A DNA stretch of 64,000 bases. Origin: Silene latifolia. Lineage: Eukaryota > Streptophyta > Magnoliopsida > Caryophyllales > Caryophyllaceae. Shown piece by piece: positions 1 through 10,627 of this stretch; position 1 is the stretch's first letter, and every line of letters starts with the position of its first letter. The stretch is taken from positions 7,138,658-7,202,657 of the forward strand of contig NC_133538.1 in NCBI RefSeq assembly GCF_048544455.1, read 5' to 3'. The translations under genes and the position numbers were made by a program. The notes under the pieces are model-generated. The model saw only the letters and a program-made list of their open reading frames with translations. It made no database searches and was not told the origin of the DNA.

Positions 1-434
1 AGAGGATGTCCTTAGTTGGACTACTCCAACCGTGCTCCTTCTTTTAATTAGAGAGATTTTGTTCTCTTAATTGATTCTTACACTTAACCATTCAACAACA
101 CATGCAAAGTTGTTCTATATTCTCCTACTTCTCTCTAAAAAAGTTTTAGATTACAATAAATTGTTCATCCACTCTAATACTATAACAAGGTTACTAGTGT
201 CGTAATAATAACAATATTAGAATACATTTTAAGGATACTAGTATAATAATCTAGTTAATTAGTATACTAGTTTAAGGGTAAGTCTTGGGTGCAATATAAG
301 GAGGATTTCTATTCTTGGGATCTTGGAAGATCATCCATCATATTAAGCTCAAGAACAAGTGAAGGTGGGAGACTTTCATTTGTGCCCATTTGACCGAATT
401 TTTGATGGTGAGAAAACGATTTTCTTATCTCTTC
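1..434. other. Unassigned left edge with short direct repeats
   Basis: No coding region is recognisable. A 17-base unit, gatggtgagaaaacgat, occurs three times between about 404 and 470. The stretch touches the end of the reverse-transcriptase-associated ORF on the minus strand, where the sequence after the VRVLS codons reads GTTAGA. That could be an intron donor of that gene, so this stretch may be its intron; this is inference. Confidence 0.35.
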
Positions 435-909
435 TTATAATGATGGTGAGAAAACGATGGTGAGAAAACGATTTCTAACAGAAAGCACCCGAACAGCAGC
501 AGTATAATGACCATCACAAATCTTCCTCCGACACTGCCGAAGGTTAAGCTCGCTCAAATCAAGGTCCTCCTCCACATAAAAGGAAGGAGGAACCTCATCC
601 AAAGTCGCCCATAAAAGTTGCAAACTACCACCAGGCACACCCCAAGCAAGAATAGCGCTGGCAATACTCTCTTCCTGGCGCTGCCGTCTGACAGCGGTCC
701 TACACTCAAGATTACTCATGGGAGAAATGGTGACACAAGCAAACGAATCCAGTAGGAGAGATCACCAGAAGAGTCAGCCACATCATCAAATGCCCGCAAT
801 AAAACCCGAGCAAATCCAAGGCGACACTTAGGAGGGATAGATTTCACAGTGCATAAACCCAACGAAAGCAAACGATCAAGCAAGGAGATAGTCCAACCAA
901 CTGGCTCAA
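435..909 (-). pseudogene. Reverse-transcriptase-associated ORF, downstream half (broken)
   Basis: Two minus-strand frames continue one another. The first (909 to 716) contains IPPKCRLGFARVL and ends at a stop. The second starts in a shifted frame at 719 and contains RRQRQEESI, WGVPGGSLQLLW and RQCRRKICDGHYTAAVRVLS. From memory these match a plant family usually annotated as RNA-directed DNA polymerase / mobile-element protein, in which these blocks sit upstream of the RT domain; I could not search for this. The upstream half of the same family lies at 43024-43260 on the same strand, so the composite insertion starting at 910 appears to have split the gene. A one-base frameshift near 717 breaks this half. 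Confidence 0.5.
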
Positions 910-1129
910 TGTAACACCCCCATCTACCAAGGAGCCTTAACAAGACCTTCCCTAGCAGATAAGGCCATTACCATCTCGGTTGCCCGAGGACAGTAATAAT
1001 CAAATGTCGATGAAAGAACGTTTAAGTTACATTACAAGTGATTTACAAACAACTGACGATAAGATAGATACACTCGAAACTACTATCATCTATGTGAAGC
1101 TATATCTGCCATGACTCGTGATAGACTCA

Positions 1130-2603
1130 TGATACGTCTGTCGTGTACCTATCAAAAATAAACTAACTAAACTAACTATATAGCTAGGGAAGTCAGGTCG
1201 ATCTCATCAGGGAGGCAAGATATCGGTAGAAGTCCGTCTATTTGGTCACAAATGGGGGAGTTGTTTAAATTGGTTTTCTAAACTAAAAGGTTTAAAGGGA
1301 AGAGAAGCAGAGACAAGAGCAGTAAAGGCAGAAAAATAGAATTAAACTATCAAATAGAGAAGGGACATGTCAGGATTTCGGTTCACTACGGTAGTCCAGT
1401 GACTCAACTGTAAACAACTTAGACAAATTAATGCGAGACGGATATGGAAAGGTCCTTCTGGTCCACTTTCTACCCTAAACTTCCACTAACTTAACTTCCG
1501 TCCTCATCAGGGTAGTCTACTGTTCATAGCAGGCCTATTTAGTCCAATCTTCTGATCCAGGATTAAATTTAGCCAGATTAAAGGGTGACTCAGAAGCGTG
1601 CACTCAACTAAGTCGGTAAAATACAGTTAAATTGCTATGGTGACAGAATCTCACAATTAATTCATCTAACCTACTCACTACATCGTCACATTTCTACAGT
1701 AGGTCCTCTAATCCCAACATGAAACAAGTTTAGCTACTCATATCGCTATTTATACTATCAAAACTAGCAGCAGATAAATAACCAGCATTCAACATATTAA
1801 AACGACAATTAAATTGCATAAAAGTAAATTAGGGCAGAAATTAAATGAAGTAAAACAAAGAATTAAAGTAAACAAAAGAGCTATTATTATTAAGAAAGGA
1901 GAAAGAGATTACAATCGTGCGAATCCGGCGTAAAGAACGACAAAATACGAGCGGAGTAATCCCGAAAGCGAAGTTACAGAGAAATATGAAAATGATCGAT
2001 GAAAAAACGGAAAAAAAAGTGTCGATGATAATAGAATCGATAGCTAATGACCTAGTTGACGTAAGCTTAAATAAGAAATCAACTAAGTCCAACAACTAAA
2101 ACACACTTACGGACTAATTAAAGCCCACGCAAGCCTAAACCACTCGATCGAGTAAGATAAATCCACTCGATCGAGCAAAACTCCAGAAAATCTACTCAAT
2201 CGAGTAGAATAGTTACTCGATCGAGTAACCTCTCTTTTAAGCACTTCTTGATCGAGTAAATAACTACTCGATCGTTCAACTAAGGCCATAAAAACCACTC
2301 GATCGAGTAATAAAACCACTCGATCGAGTCTTCTTCCTTCAAATCAGCCCAATCTCATCACCGACTGCCTCGTAAACCGTGCCTTCACGCATTCCAATGC
2401 AGTTTCTCACTCTGGAAAATCCCGTCTCCTTAAAATGCATGCAAAAAGGACGAAAAATGGTACGATTCCACTACTTTCGCGTTCATTTTTACAAAACGAA
2501 CCAAAGTAGCCAATTCGGGGCATAATACTATATAAACAGTACAAAAATGCATGGAAATACGTGCTAAAATAGGCTAAAAAGACTATACAATATGCACGTA
2601 TCA
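1130..2603 (-). repeat. E1 3' LTR
   Basis: 1474 bp, tgatacgtctg...cacgtatca, matching 10628-12110 with scattered substitutions and small indels, including a short insertion near 2490 relative to the partner. The high similarity suggests a fairly recent insertion. The U3 side (2603 inward) holds the palindrome cluster at 2142-2329. Confidence 0.9.
2142..2329. repeat. ACTCGATCGAGT palindrome cluster in E1 3' LTR
   Basis: Eight copies of ACTCGATCGAGT or near variants, spaced unevenly by about 8-30 bases, about 270-460 bases inside the U3 edge of the LTR. Variants differ by one or two bases (actcaatcgagt, cttgatcgagta, actcgatcgttc). Placement in U3 suggests a promoter or enhancer-type protein-binding array; this is inference. 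Confidence 0.85.
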
Positions 2604-2642
2604 AATCTCCTCAAATCGAACCTTTACTCGTCCTCGAGTAAA
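2604..2642 (-). promoter_or_regulatory. E1 polypurine-tract region and adjoining hairpin
   Basis: Next to the LTR edge the minus strand is purine-rich (GAGGAGATT abutting TGATACG), as expected for the plus-strand primer. Nineteen bases in lies tttactcgtcctcgagtaaa, an 8-bp inverted repeat with a 4-base loop. Its arms end in the same TACTCG/CGAGTA half-sites found in the palindrome clusters. E2 has an equivalent hairpin at the same distance from its LTR. Confidence 0.6.
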
Positions 2643-4332
2643 CTAAAATGCAACTAATGGAACGGAAATGATAACTCAGAGCTAGCTTAACTTGTCTACT
2701 TGAACCAATTTAATACAACAAAAACTAAAAGTTATAGCTAAGCAGTCAACACGCAAACCAGTTATAAGCTGTTCAGAAATATAGCCAACCTATCGACCTT
2801 GTAAGACCAACAAAATCGGACTCTCTCGTGGTCACTCTTCTCTCATAATGCAAAGGGTGAATGTTATATGTGTAAGAGAGAAGGAAAAACAGTCACTCAC
2901 CTAACTGCGACCTACATAGCATGCATGCAATAAAAATAAAAGACAATTCAAGTACTAATGCACACACTCCAACCAATAATGTCCGTCACAGCCGAGGGCT
3001 TACAAATAATATGGGAATAGTGAGGTTCAGGTGAGAAAAGGCAAAACAAGTTAGGGTAATGTGGAGGTAAAAGCATCAAGCTAGTTTCTAACAGGACCAT
3101 AATAAACCATTCGAATCTCAACTGATTGAAAAATAGAGTACAAGTGCCCTTCATTTGGCACACAGCTCACTAAACTCATACACAATCTCCTCAAAAATAT
3201 GGAATAAGAATGGAGGAGTTAGACGGTCACAAACTTTCCTTTTTTAACACCGTCTAAGTGAATCAAATGAAACAAATCAATTATTTTTCAAACTTCTTTT
3301 CTTTATTCTTTTCACGTGAATCAACCTTTTTTTTCATTTTTCATTTTTTTTCTTTTCTTCTTTCAAGTTTTTCCTTCCTTTTTTTTTCTTTTTCAATTCT
3401 TTTTTTTTTCCTTTTTCACCTTCCTTCTTTTTACACCAACTCCATACAAAAAGATACAAGCCAAACTGCAGACGGAAAATCATACCACAAAAGACATACT
3501 AAACTAGCTTGACTAGGCAGGCTCAGTTTGGGATGTAGCTAATGGGTCAAAAAGGCAAGTTTTGGCTTAAGTGGAGCTGAATGGGTGAAAAATAAAAGGA
3601 AAAGGGAAAATTTGCAAGCACCTCCCTGCATGTGACACCAACCACAAACCCGAATGTGTGCATTTGACAAGAAATTGAATGTCATAAAAGTGCAAAAACG
3701 ATGAACATGTTATTCAAGGAGTACTACTCTTAATTCCTATAAACCGGTCATGAATGTCACCAGTTATGGGCTCTAAAACTCAGAATTTATGGAGTAGTTT
3801 GCCAATTTATCAGGTGAAGTCTAAACAGTCAGCTATATTTGAATAGAAACTCGTAGATTATGCGTATGACAAAGCTAATAACTATCAACAGAAGTGCAAG
3901 GCTCAAGTAAAAATAACAAGTTATAGTGCAGTTTCATCACGAAAATCTACCGTTTCGACTCAACCTATATGCAAAAATAAATGTGAATATTTTTGAATTT
4001 TTGAAATTTTCTAATTTTTTTTTTTTGATTTTTTTTATTATTTAATGAAATAAACAAACAATGCAAGCTGAAATAAATAAACGTGAATGCAAAACAAATG
4101 CAAATGCAGACTCAAAAGGATGCAATACCCTCTCCAAACCAAAACGGACAACGCCCTCGTTGTCCTCCAGCATAAACCAGCAGATATATACAGGGGAACG
4201 GGAATATACAACCAATAAAGAATAAAAAGCAATAGAATAAAAAGGAGACAAAAATAAAAGAGTAAGATGTACATATAAAACACGAACTTCCCTCAACCAG
4301 CCGGAAAACTGGGGAAGTGAGTAGACCAGTAT
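2643..4332 (-). other. E1 3' untranslated region
   Basis: No gene is recognisable between the ATHILA ORF stop and the 3' LTR. On the plus strand, 3285-3432 is an almost pure pyrimidine tract, so purine-rich on the element strand. The Phe-rich frames across it are products of that composition. A T-rich run also lies at 4012-4040. Confidence 0.6.
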
Positions 4333-6270
4333 CTACTCATCAGCCTCCTCGTCACGGACGTCCTCCACCGTGAACTCTGGATCCTCCTCCTCTATCCTCC
4401 TCCTCTGCTCAGCTCGAGCTCTCTCCGCTGCCGCCTCCGGGTCCTCGTCCTCCTCCCCCTCCTCCTCAGCAGACTCCGGGTAACCCTCAGCTGGGTACCG
4501 ATAAAAGAAAGGGTGTGGCCAACCCTCTGGGATCGGACGGTGTCGACTCAAGTGGTACTCATATAGAGGGAACAAAGTCAAAGCTAAGTCCCGCTCCATA
4601 CGATCCTGTCTCTCTGCAATATCAACTAACAAACCATCACGACGCACTTGGTCCATGACCGAGGATGCCTCGAAGGGTGGTGGAGGTACAAAATTAGCCG
4701 GAAAGACCGGCTGTGCCTGTGTCTGGTCGGCGGATGCGGGAGTAGGAGTAGGAGTAGGAGTCGGGATGGGAGTAGCCGTGGAAGGCTGGACACTCCCAGA
4801 AGGTGTGGACCCCTCTCCAATCTCAAGTCTACGCCGCTTCTTGGCGGCGGGTAAAGTAGTGGGTGGTTGGACCTGGAGGTGGTAGTCTGGCACTGGTGGA
4901 AGTCGGGCGCCCCTAGCGACATTAGGCAAAGGGGCTAGACGGGGGAGAGTGTCACAAGGTAGGTCCACAGACAAGGAACCGTCTATCTTTCATGTCTGGT
5001 AGTCTGTGGTCAGCCAATGCTGAGAGTGCATGGCATCCAGGCTCAAGTACGTCTCTCCCCGAAGGTACGGTAAGTCACGTGGCTAGACAGAGAAAAGGGA
5101 ACGGGTAAGAATGGTGACCATGCCACCGCAGGCACTAGATCCCGTGACCTTCATCCCCTGGGCCTGGAAGTACTGGGCAGTCAGATAGGCGATGTTGAGG
5201 GTAAAAGGACCCTCGCAGTCAATGTTCAGGTAACCGCCTATGATGGAGAGCTCGTTGTTGTTGATGTTGTTTGGCTCCTTTGGGCCAAAAATGGTACTCC
5301 CCATCAATCTAAGAAAGTAACGGGCAGGGGGAAGGTGGACCTGTGCGAGCTTTCGCTCGGGAAAGGTGGTCTGGGCCAAGGTCCGCCAAAGCTGACGAAT
5401 GACCCTCCTAGGGGCGGTAGCGTCACCCGTAGAGGAAAGTCTAAGTCTACTACCAAACTCCCCCAAAGTCATCGAAAAAGTCCGGTTGAACAACCGGAAA
5501 GACACAGAAGAACTAGTGGGGGCAGCGTCGTGTGCCCCGGAGGAGAAGGTGAAGGAGCTGAGGAACTCAAAACTCAGCTCCAGAAAGGTACTGCCACTCA
5601 TAACAATGAGTCCGGCCATCCCCGTGCCCCGTAAAAGCTCACAAACTGACTCGTAGATGCCGAGTCTCTCAAGTGCCGGTTTATCTAAAAACCGGGAAGG
5701 TACAAACTCACAGCCAAGGAGGTTATAAAACCTCTTACGATGTACACCGTTAATGAAAATTAACTGCGGGTAGTCGGGGTGAGAGTCGAGGGAGTTGTCC
5801 CCTCGGACAGTGACCGTGCCAGAAGGAGCAGCTGAAGTGGAAGTGCTAGGAGCTAGCGTAGAACGGGAACGTCCACGACCTCGGGCCCGGCCTCTAGAAC
5901 CCAAAGTAGAAGCCCGTCCAGTGACGGTGCGAGGAACTAGGGACGCTCTAAAGGCAGCTGCAATCGCAGGTGAGTCCGCCACAGGTGTGCTCACCGTGGC
6001 TGGAGTAGAGGTTGTGGCTGCTGTGACCACCACTGAGGAAGAAAGACTAGCAGTAGTGCTAGCAGTGGTGGTGGCTGTGACTAGGGTAGCAGCTGAAATA
6101 GAGCTAGCAGCAGTGCTAGCTGACGTAAAAACAGTACCGGCGGATGAAACTAAGAACACAGGAGTGATGGCCGGTGCAGAGACAGTAGTAACAACAAGGA
6201 CTACCGTCTCAGACAGAGACAAAGACGGACTAGCAGAAGAGCTCGACGAAGGCATCGAACTAGAATCCAT
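4333..6270 (-). pseudogene. E1 ATHILA ORF-1-type protein, two in-frame stops
   Basis: The likely start is the ATG at 6268-6270 (MDSSSMPSSS); the frame is open upstream to 6432. One frame runs to 4333 and is broken by TAG at 5083-5085 and TGA at 4990-4992. Order: a long Ser/Thr/Ala-rich N-terminal region, an RGRARGRGRSR basic patch, then a domain with the RKRFYNLLG...LERLGIYESV...LSFEFLSSF...MTLGEFG pattern that I recognise as the ATHILA ORF-1 family. A Pro/Thr-rich linker, a KKRRR basic stretch and a strongly acidic Glu/Arg-rich tail follow. It sits where Athila elements carry an env-like gene. Function is unknown; basic and acidic segments would fit a nucleic-acid or chromatin-associated role, which is inference. 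Confidence 0.7.
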
Positions 6271-7104
6271 CCTGAATAAATAGAGCAGGGGAATTGATAA
6301 GAAAACAGCGGCTAAACAGCATGAAAACAGCGTGAAAACAACATGACAATTCCCAATCAGTCGAAAAATTCGACTACAACCCATAAATTCCCAATTTTTC
6401 TCATAAAAATTCGAACAAAAGCATGTAAACAACGATAGGTGATGATAGCAAATTACAGCAGCAATAATTTACACAAAAATGTGGATAAATTGAGCAAAAG
6501 ACAGCAGCGAAACCAGGTGACATTCGAAAACCAGGTTTCAGTCGAAAATTCCGACTGTAAGGACCCCTAAATGCAAATTTCGCGCAAAATTCGAATTAAA
6601 CATGTAAAAAACAGTGAGGAGACGGGAATGAGCATCAAGTAAGCAAGACTAAGCATTGAATCAAAATTATAGTCGATAATTTCGACCCAAAACAGAAAAT
6701 CGAAACCGTAGGTTCCTATTCACTTCATAAAAGGCAAAATAAATGAAATCAAAATGCAATGAGGTGTAGGAATTACTTACTTGATGCTAGAGATCCTAAA
6801 AATAACAATTAATCGACAATAAATAAGCAAATTAGGCGATTTTTTGAACGAAAACCACGGAACCCTAATTCCCTTAATAGACTGAGTAAAGCAACACAAA
6901 TCAAGGGGAAAGTAGAGGGCTTTTGTCGATTAATTAACAATGAACACAATGTAGGTGACGGATTTGGTAAAAGGGCAAGAGAAATGAGGGATTTGGGGTA
7001 TTTTGATCGCAAAATAGGAAGGGAGTCGAAAAATTAGGAATGAAATGAATTAAAGATGAAAAAGAGGGAAGTTAAAGAAACTTCCTTCGCGTGATTTCCA
7101 CTTT
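6271..7104 (-). other. E1 leader upstream of the ATHILA ORF
   Basis: AT-rich and without a convincing gene. The minus strand near 6770-6785 reads ATCAAGTAAGTAATT, a good splice-donor match. This would fit a spliced subgenomic message for the downstream ORF, but no acceptor can be assigned with confidence. Confidence 0.4.
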
Positions 7105-7282
7105 TACTCGATTGAGTGGTTTAGAACTGCTCGATCGAGTCCTTCTTGTATTCATCTAATCGATCGAGTAGAATTTTACTCGATCGAGAACTCCTCTTTT
7201 CTGCTTTATTCGATCGACTGATATGGCATTACTCGATCAAACAGAATCCACTCGACCGAGTACAATAAGTACTCGATCGAGC
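7105..7282. repeat. ACTCGATCGAGT cluster between E1 protease and ATHILA ORF
   Basis: About eight full or degenerate copies (actcgattgagt, gctcgatcgagt, aatcgatcgagt, actcgatcgaga, attcgatcgact, actcgatcaaac, actcgaccgagt, actcgatcgagc). It is the element's second non-coding cluster besides the LTR copies, and it precedes the ATHILA ORF by about 0.8 kb. Confidence 0.8.
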
Positions 7283-7528
7283 TCTTTTCCTCGTGTTAGC
7301 TCTTTAATTCGTCATTCTTCCTTTGAATTTGCGTAAAATTCCCCAAACCTGCATAAAAACACTTGCAAAAATTTCCCAAAATACCAAATACGCAAAGTAA
7401 CAGTCTATAGTCTCTATCTACACTAAAAACTATCTAAATTCTAATTGTCCTAAATAAAAGCAATAAAAGAAATTGAACGGAAATTCAAAAATTGTTTATA
7501 CAAGTTGGTACACGGGGCATTTCCCCGC

Positions 7529-8885
7529 TCACTTCCCAAAGCAATTCAGTAGCCCCTCGGAGGGCTCCTGACTGGAGGACGTCACCTCAGCAACATTGAT
7601 CGTCCTCTTCAGCTTCCATGAGCTTAAACTTGGATCATTCGGAGGAGAATAGTTCACATCCACATATGCGCGAACTTTTCTCACCCTTGCTCCTTTCTCA
7701 CCGGCTTTAACACTGTCACTCCCACTTTGACTGACATTAATTGCACAATGCCCTTTGACAGCTTCTTCATTGTTTTCATCTGTACCTGCAGCAGGACAAC
7801 ATACGAACTTTCCTCCTTTTTGCACTCAACCTGAGGCGGAGGGGTCACAATAGCAGCACAATGCTCCAAATTTTCATTTGGAGTGTCAATAATAGGGTCA
7901 ATAGAAGAGAGGGCATTGCAAGGCTGAGCTTGCATGGGAGCCCTCCGGAACTTAGACTGATGGAATATCAGCTCCTCGTCCCCAACTTGAAAAGTCAATG
8001 TCTTGCCCCCGACATCTATTACTGCACGGGCAGTAGATAAAAATAGTCTCCCTAAAAGAATAGGGGTATGTGCATCTTCAGGGATGTCAAGTACAACGAA
8101 GTCAACGGGAATAAAGAACCTCCCGATCTTAACAGGTATGTCTTCTATTACACCTAGTGGCCGTGATACGCTACTGTCTGCCATCTGAACAGTCATATTG
8201 GTGCAATTAAACTTTGTCAAACCAAGTCTCTTAGCCAGAGACAACGGTAAGACACTCACGCTAGCGCCAAGATCGCATAGCGCGTTATCAATCAAGTGGG
8301 TACCAATATGACACGGAATCAAAAAACTACCCGGGTCTGACTGTTTAGGAGGTAACTTATTTTGAACTAGGGCCATCCCTACCTCAGTCAAGGCTACCGT
8401 CTCATTATCACTAATGTGCCTCTTACGCGATAAAATTTCTTTCATAAAAGAGGGTACCTGTGTCAGCAGTTCAGCGAATGTCACAGTGACCTGCAAGCTT
8501 CTCAGAATCTCGGCAAATTTGCCGAATTATTGATTAGCTTTAGTACTCTGCAGACGCCTCGGAAAGGGAACCGTGATGGGTATCTCGAGTCCCTTGTTTC
8601 TCTCTTCCAACGTGTCACCGGATTAAGCTTCATATCCTTTGGACGCTTATTTCCTCTCGAACGAGGTCTTTCAGGAGATTTCTCACTCGATCGAGCACTA
8701 GCAGGCTCTCGATCAAGCTGTCCATTATCCATACTACTCGATCGACCAAAATTCCCATTCGATAGAGTAGTTTCTTCAGCAGAGTCACTCGATCGAGTAG
8801 AAATTTCACTCGATCGAGCAGTTGCTTTTTCCCCGTTCACTCGATCGATTAGAAATTCCACTCGATCGAGCACTTTCTTCAGCAA
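7529..8885 (-). pseudogene. E1 gag-protease linker and retropepsin (broken)
   Basis: The frame at 8496-7681 carries the Athila-type retropepsin: ALCDLGASVSVLPLSLAKRLG holds the catalytic Asp in the D-L-G-A context, followed by PVKIGRFFIPVDFVVLDI and TPILLGRLFLSTARAVIDV (flap and second-lobe region). The upstream frame 8885-8502 supplies the linker and continues into it across a break near 8500. After 7830 the reading shifts into the frame 7825-7529, which ends at a stop after FGK. In Athila elements RT follows the protease; here nothing with RT motifs follows. The catalytic Asp is retained, but the frame breaks make this copy non-functional. Confidence 0.75.
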
Positions 8886-8916
8886 ATCTACTCGATCGAC
8901 CCGAGTCGATCGAGTA
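8685..8916. repeat. ACTCGATCGAGT cluster inside E1 gag-protease coding sequence
   Basis: Around ten full or degenerate copies lie inside the open frame linking gag and protease. They are translated on the minus strand as repeated LDRV/ARSS/TRSS-like peptides. This is a third location for the motif within the same element, and here it is coding. Confidence 0.8.
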
Positions 8917-10309
8917 CCTTCTTAGCCGTCAGCTCATTTCCTTTGACAGAACATTGTTCATCAGCTATTATTTCCTTCCTCGGGTCTGATTTCAACACTT
9001 CCGGTCCCTCATATGAACAACCGCTTCTCAAATTAATTAAATTTACCGTCTTATGTGGATTTTTGTCAGCTTGTGATGGTAAATGACCGAGTTTCCTTGT
9101 GGACTGGTTAGCGGCAAATTGGGCAACTTGAGTTTCAAGTGCCTTATAGAAGCATCTTTTTGTTGGTTGCTTAACTTCCACTGCTTTGTCAAAGACTGCA
9201 ACATAGTCTTCAACTCACCTATCTCACTTACCCCACCAGAAGACGAGGCACCTTGATTAGGTGTAGGAAAGGAAGGAGGCTTCGGAAAGCATTGTTGAGT
9301 CTTATGTGGAGGGACATATGACTGCTGCTGGTGTGGAGGAGGGGTAGGATTGTGCACATTTTGACTAGTCCACCTCAAATTGGGATGGACTGCCCCTTGG
9401 TTATTATAATAGGAACCCCCTCCTTTCCTGTATTGTTGAAATGCAAGGACTGTTCCTTCTCTCAGTAAGACACCAACAAGCAGCAGTGACCGTCGTTGCT
9501 ACCACACCTCTCACATGTGACGGTCTCCCCTCTAGTAAGCATATGGACCGTCTGAGGCTCCCCAGTAGAATATAACTCCAACTTATCAAATCTAGCATTC
9601 ATGGCTTCCAGCTGAGCCACAACTTCTTATCGACTGCATGAACTGTTCTAATTCCATCCCTCGGGTTTCCATATTCAGCACTGTGGTTCGCCATCTCTTC
9701 AATAAGGGCCCATCCCTTATAATCGTCGGTATTCTCTTGGAGTCTCTCATTAGATGACGCATCAAGTATGGCTCTATGATCATCATACATCCCATTGTAG
9801 AACTAGTTAAACATAAACCACGGGTCAAAACCATGGTGAGGAAGAGACCTCACCAACTTCTTGAAACGGGACCATGCTTCATAGTGAGTCTCATCAGGTG
9901 CCTGCTTAAAACTCGTAATCTTTGCCCTCAGCTGATTTGTGCGCTGTGGAGGGAAATATCTCTTATAAAAAGCAAGAGCAAGGGTCTCCCAGTTTGTAAC
10001 CCCTGCGGCCGTACGGTCCAAATCAGTCAGCTACTCCCTGGCTGCATCGGTCAAAGAAAAAGGAAATAGAACTTCCTTAATCTTGTCTTGAGTTACCCCC
10101 TTTATGGCGGGGATAGTAGAACAGTAGTCCGTAAAGACCTCCATATGCTTTCTCGGGTCTTCACCTGCCACACCTCTATAGAGATTTCTCTCCACCAGAT
10201 TGGTATAGGAAGGACGGATGTCAAATGTATTCCCATCCTCAGTCTGGAGATTGAAACCTTTAGGAATATACGATGCTTTAGGCTCCGAGTGACTAGCAAT
10301 GTTCGGCAT
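8888..10309 (-). pseudogene. E1 gag (Retrotrans_gag type), frameshifted
   Basis: Starts at the ATG at 10307-10309. The Retrotrans_gag core is split by TAG at 10031-10033 and TAG at 9803-9805 in one frame: EDPRKHMEVFTDYC, then LALAFYKRYFPPQRTNQLRAKI and DETHYEAWSRFKKLVRSLPHHG. The frame shifts near 9630. A CERCG-containing segment there (about 9530) resembles a degenerate zinc knuckle. A Pro/Gln-rich region (9378-9200) and the INLRSG motif (about 9030), typical of Athila gag C-termini, follow in other frames. It would form the particle core; this copy cannot be made intact. Confidence 0.7.
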
Positions 10310-10604
10310 CTTTACTGGTTGATCAGCAGAAATAGGAATGTCTTCTTCTAAAGACTGGTCTTCTGCGAAAAGAGAATGATAGCTCTGGCTCGAAAGTACT
10401 CAAGTCTTCTTTTCGTGATTTTCTCTAAAGACGGAGTATATGCCTGAATAGTCTCTCTGGCTCTGAATCAGCTGAAACTAACTCCAACCTGTCTGACCTG
10501 GGCATAAACAACACTGAAAGAAAATAAATAAGAACCGCCTCAAGGAATAAAAATTCCCTGAAACGGATAAAATAAACGAATCAAAGACAGATAAGGCAAT
10601 TGCC
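10310..10604 (-). other. E1 leader between PBS and gag
   Basis: Untranslated leader of about 295 bases between the primer-binding site and the gag ATG. No further signal was recognised. Confidence 0.5.
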
Positions 10605-10605
10605 T

Positions 10606-10622
10606 CCCCGGCAACGGCGCCA
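10606..10622 (-). promoter_or_regulatory. E1 primer-binding site, tRNA-Asp
   Basis: Minus strand reads TGGCGCCGTTGCCGGGG, complementary to the 3' end of plant tRNA-Asp including CCA. It lies 5 bases inside the 5' LTR. This PBS is characteristic of Athila/Tat-type plant Ty3/gypsy elements. Confidence 0.9.
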
Positions 10623-10627
10623 AAATT

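Noticed and set aside
3258-3512. Phe-rich plus-strand frames
   Set aside because: They follow from the pyrimidine tract in the E1 3' UTR.
5795-6283. 162-codon plus-strand frame
   Set aside because: It is antisense to the Ser/Thr/Ala-rich start of the E1 ATHILA ORF and has no recognisable domain.
2142-8916. Palindrome clusters considered as a CRISPR-like array
   Set aside because: Units are degenerate, spacing is irregular, there are no unique equal-length spacers, and the context is a plant retrotransposon.
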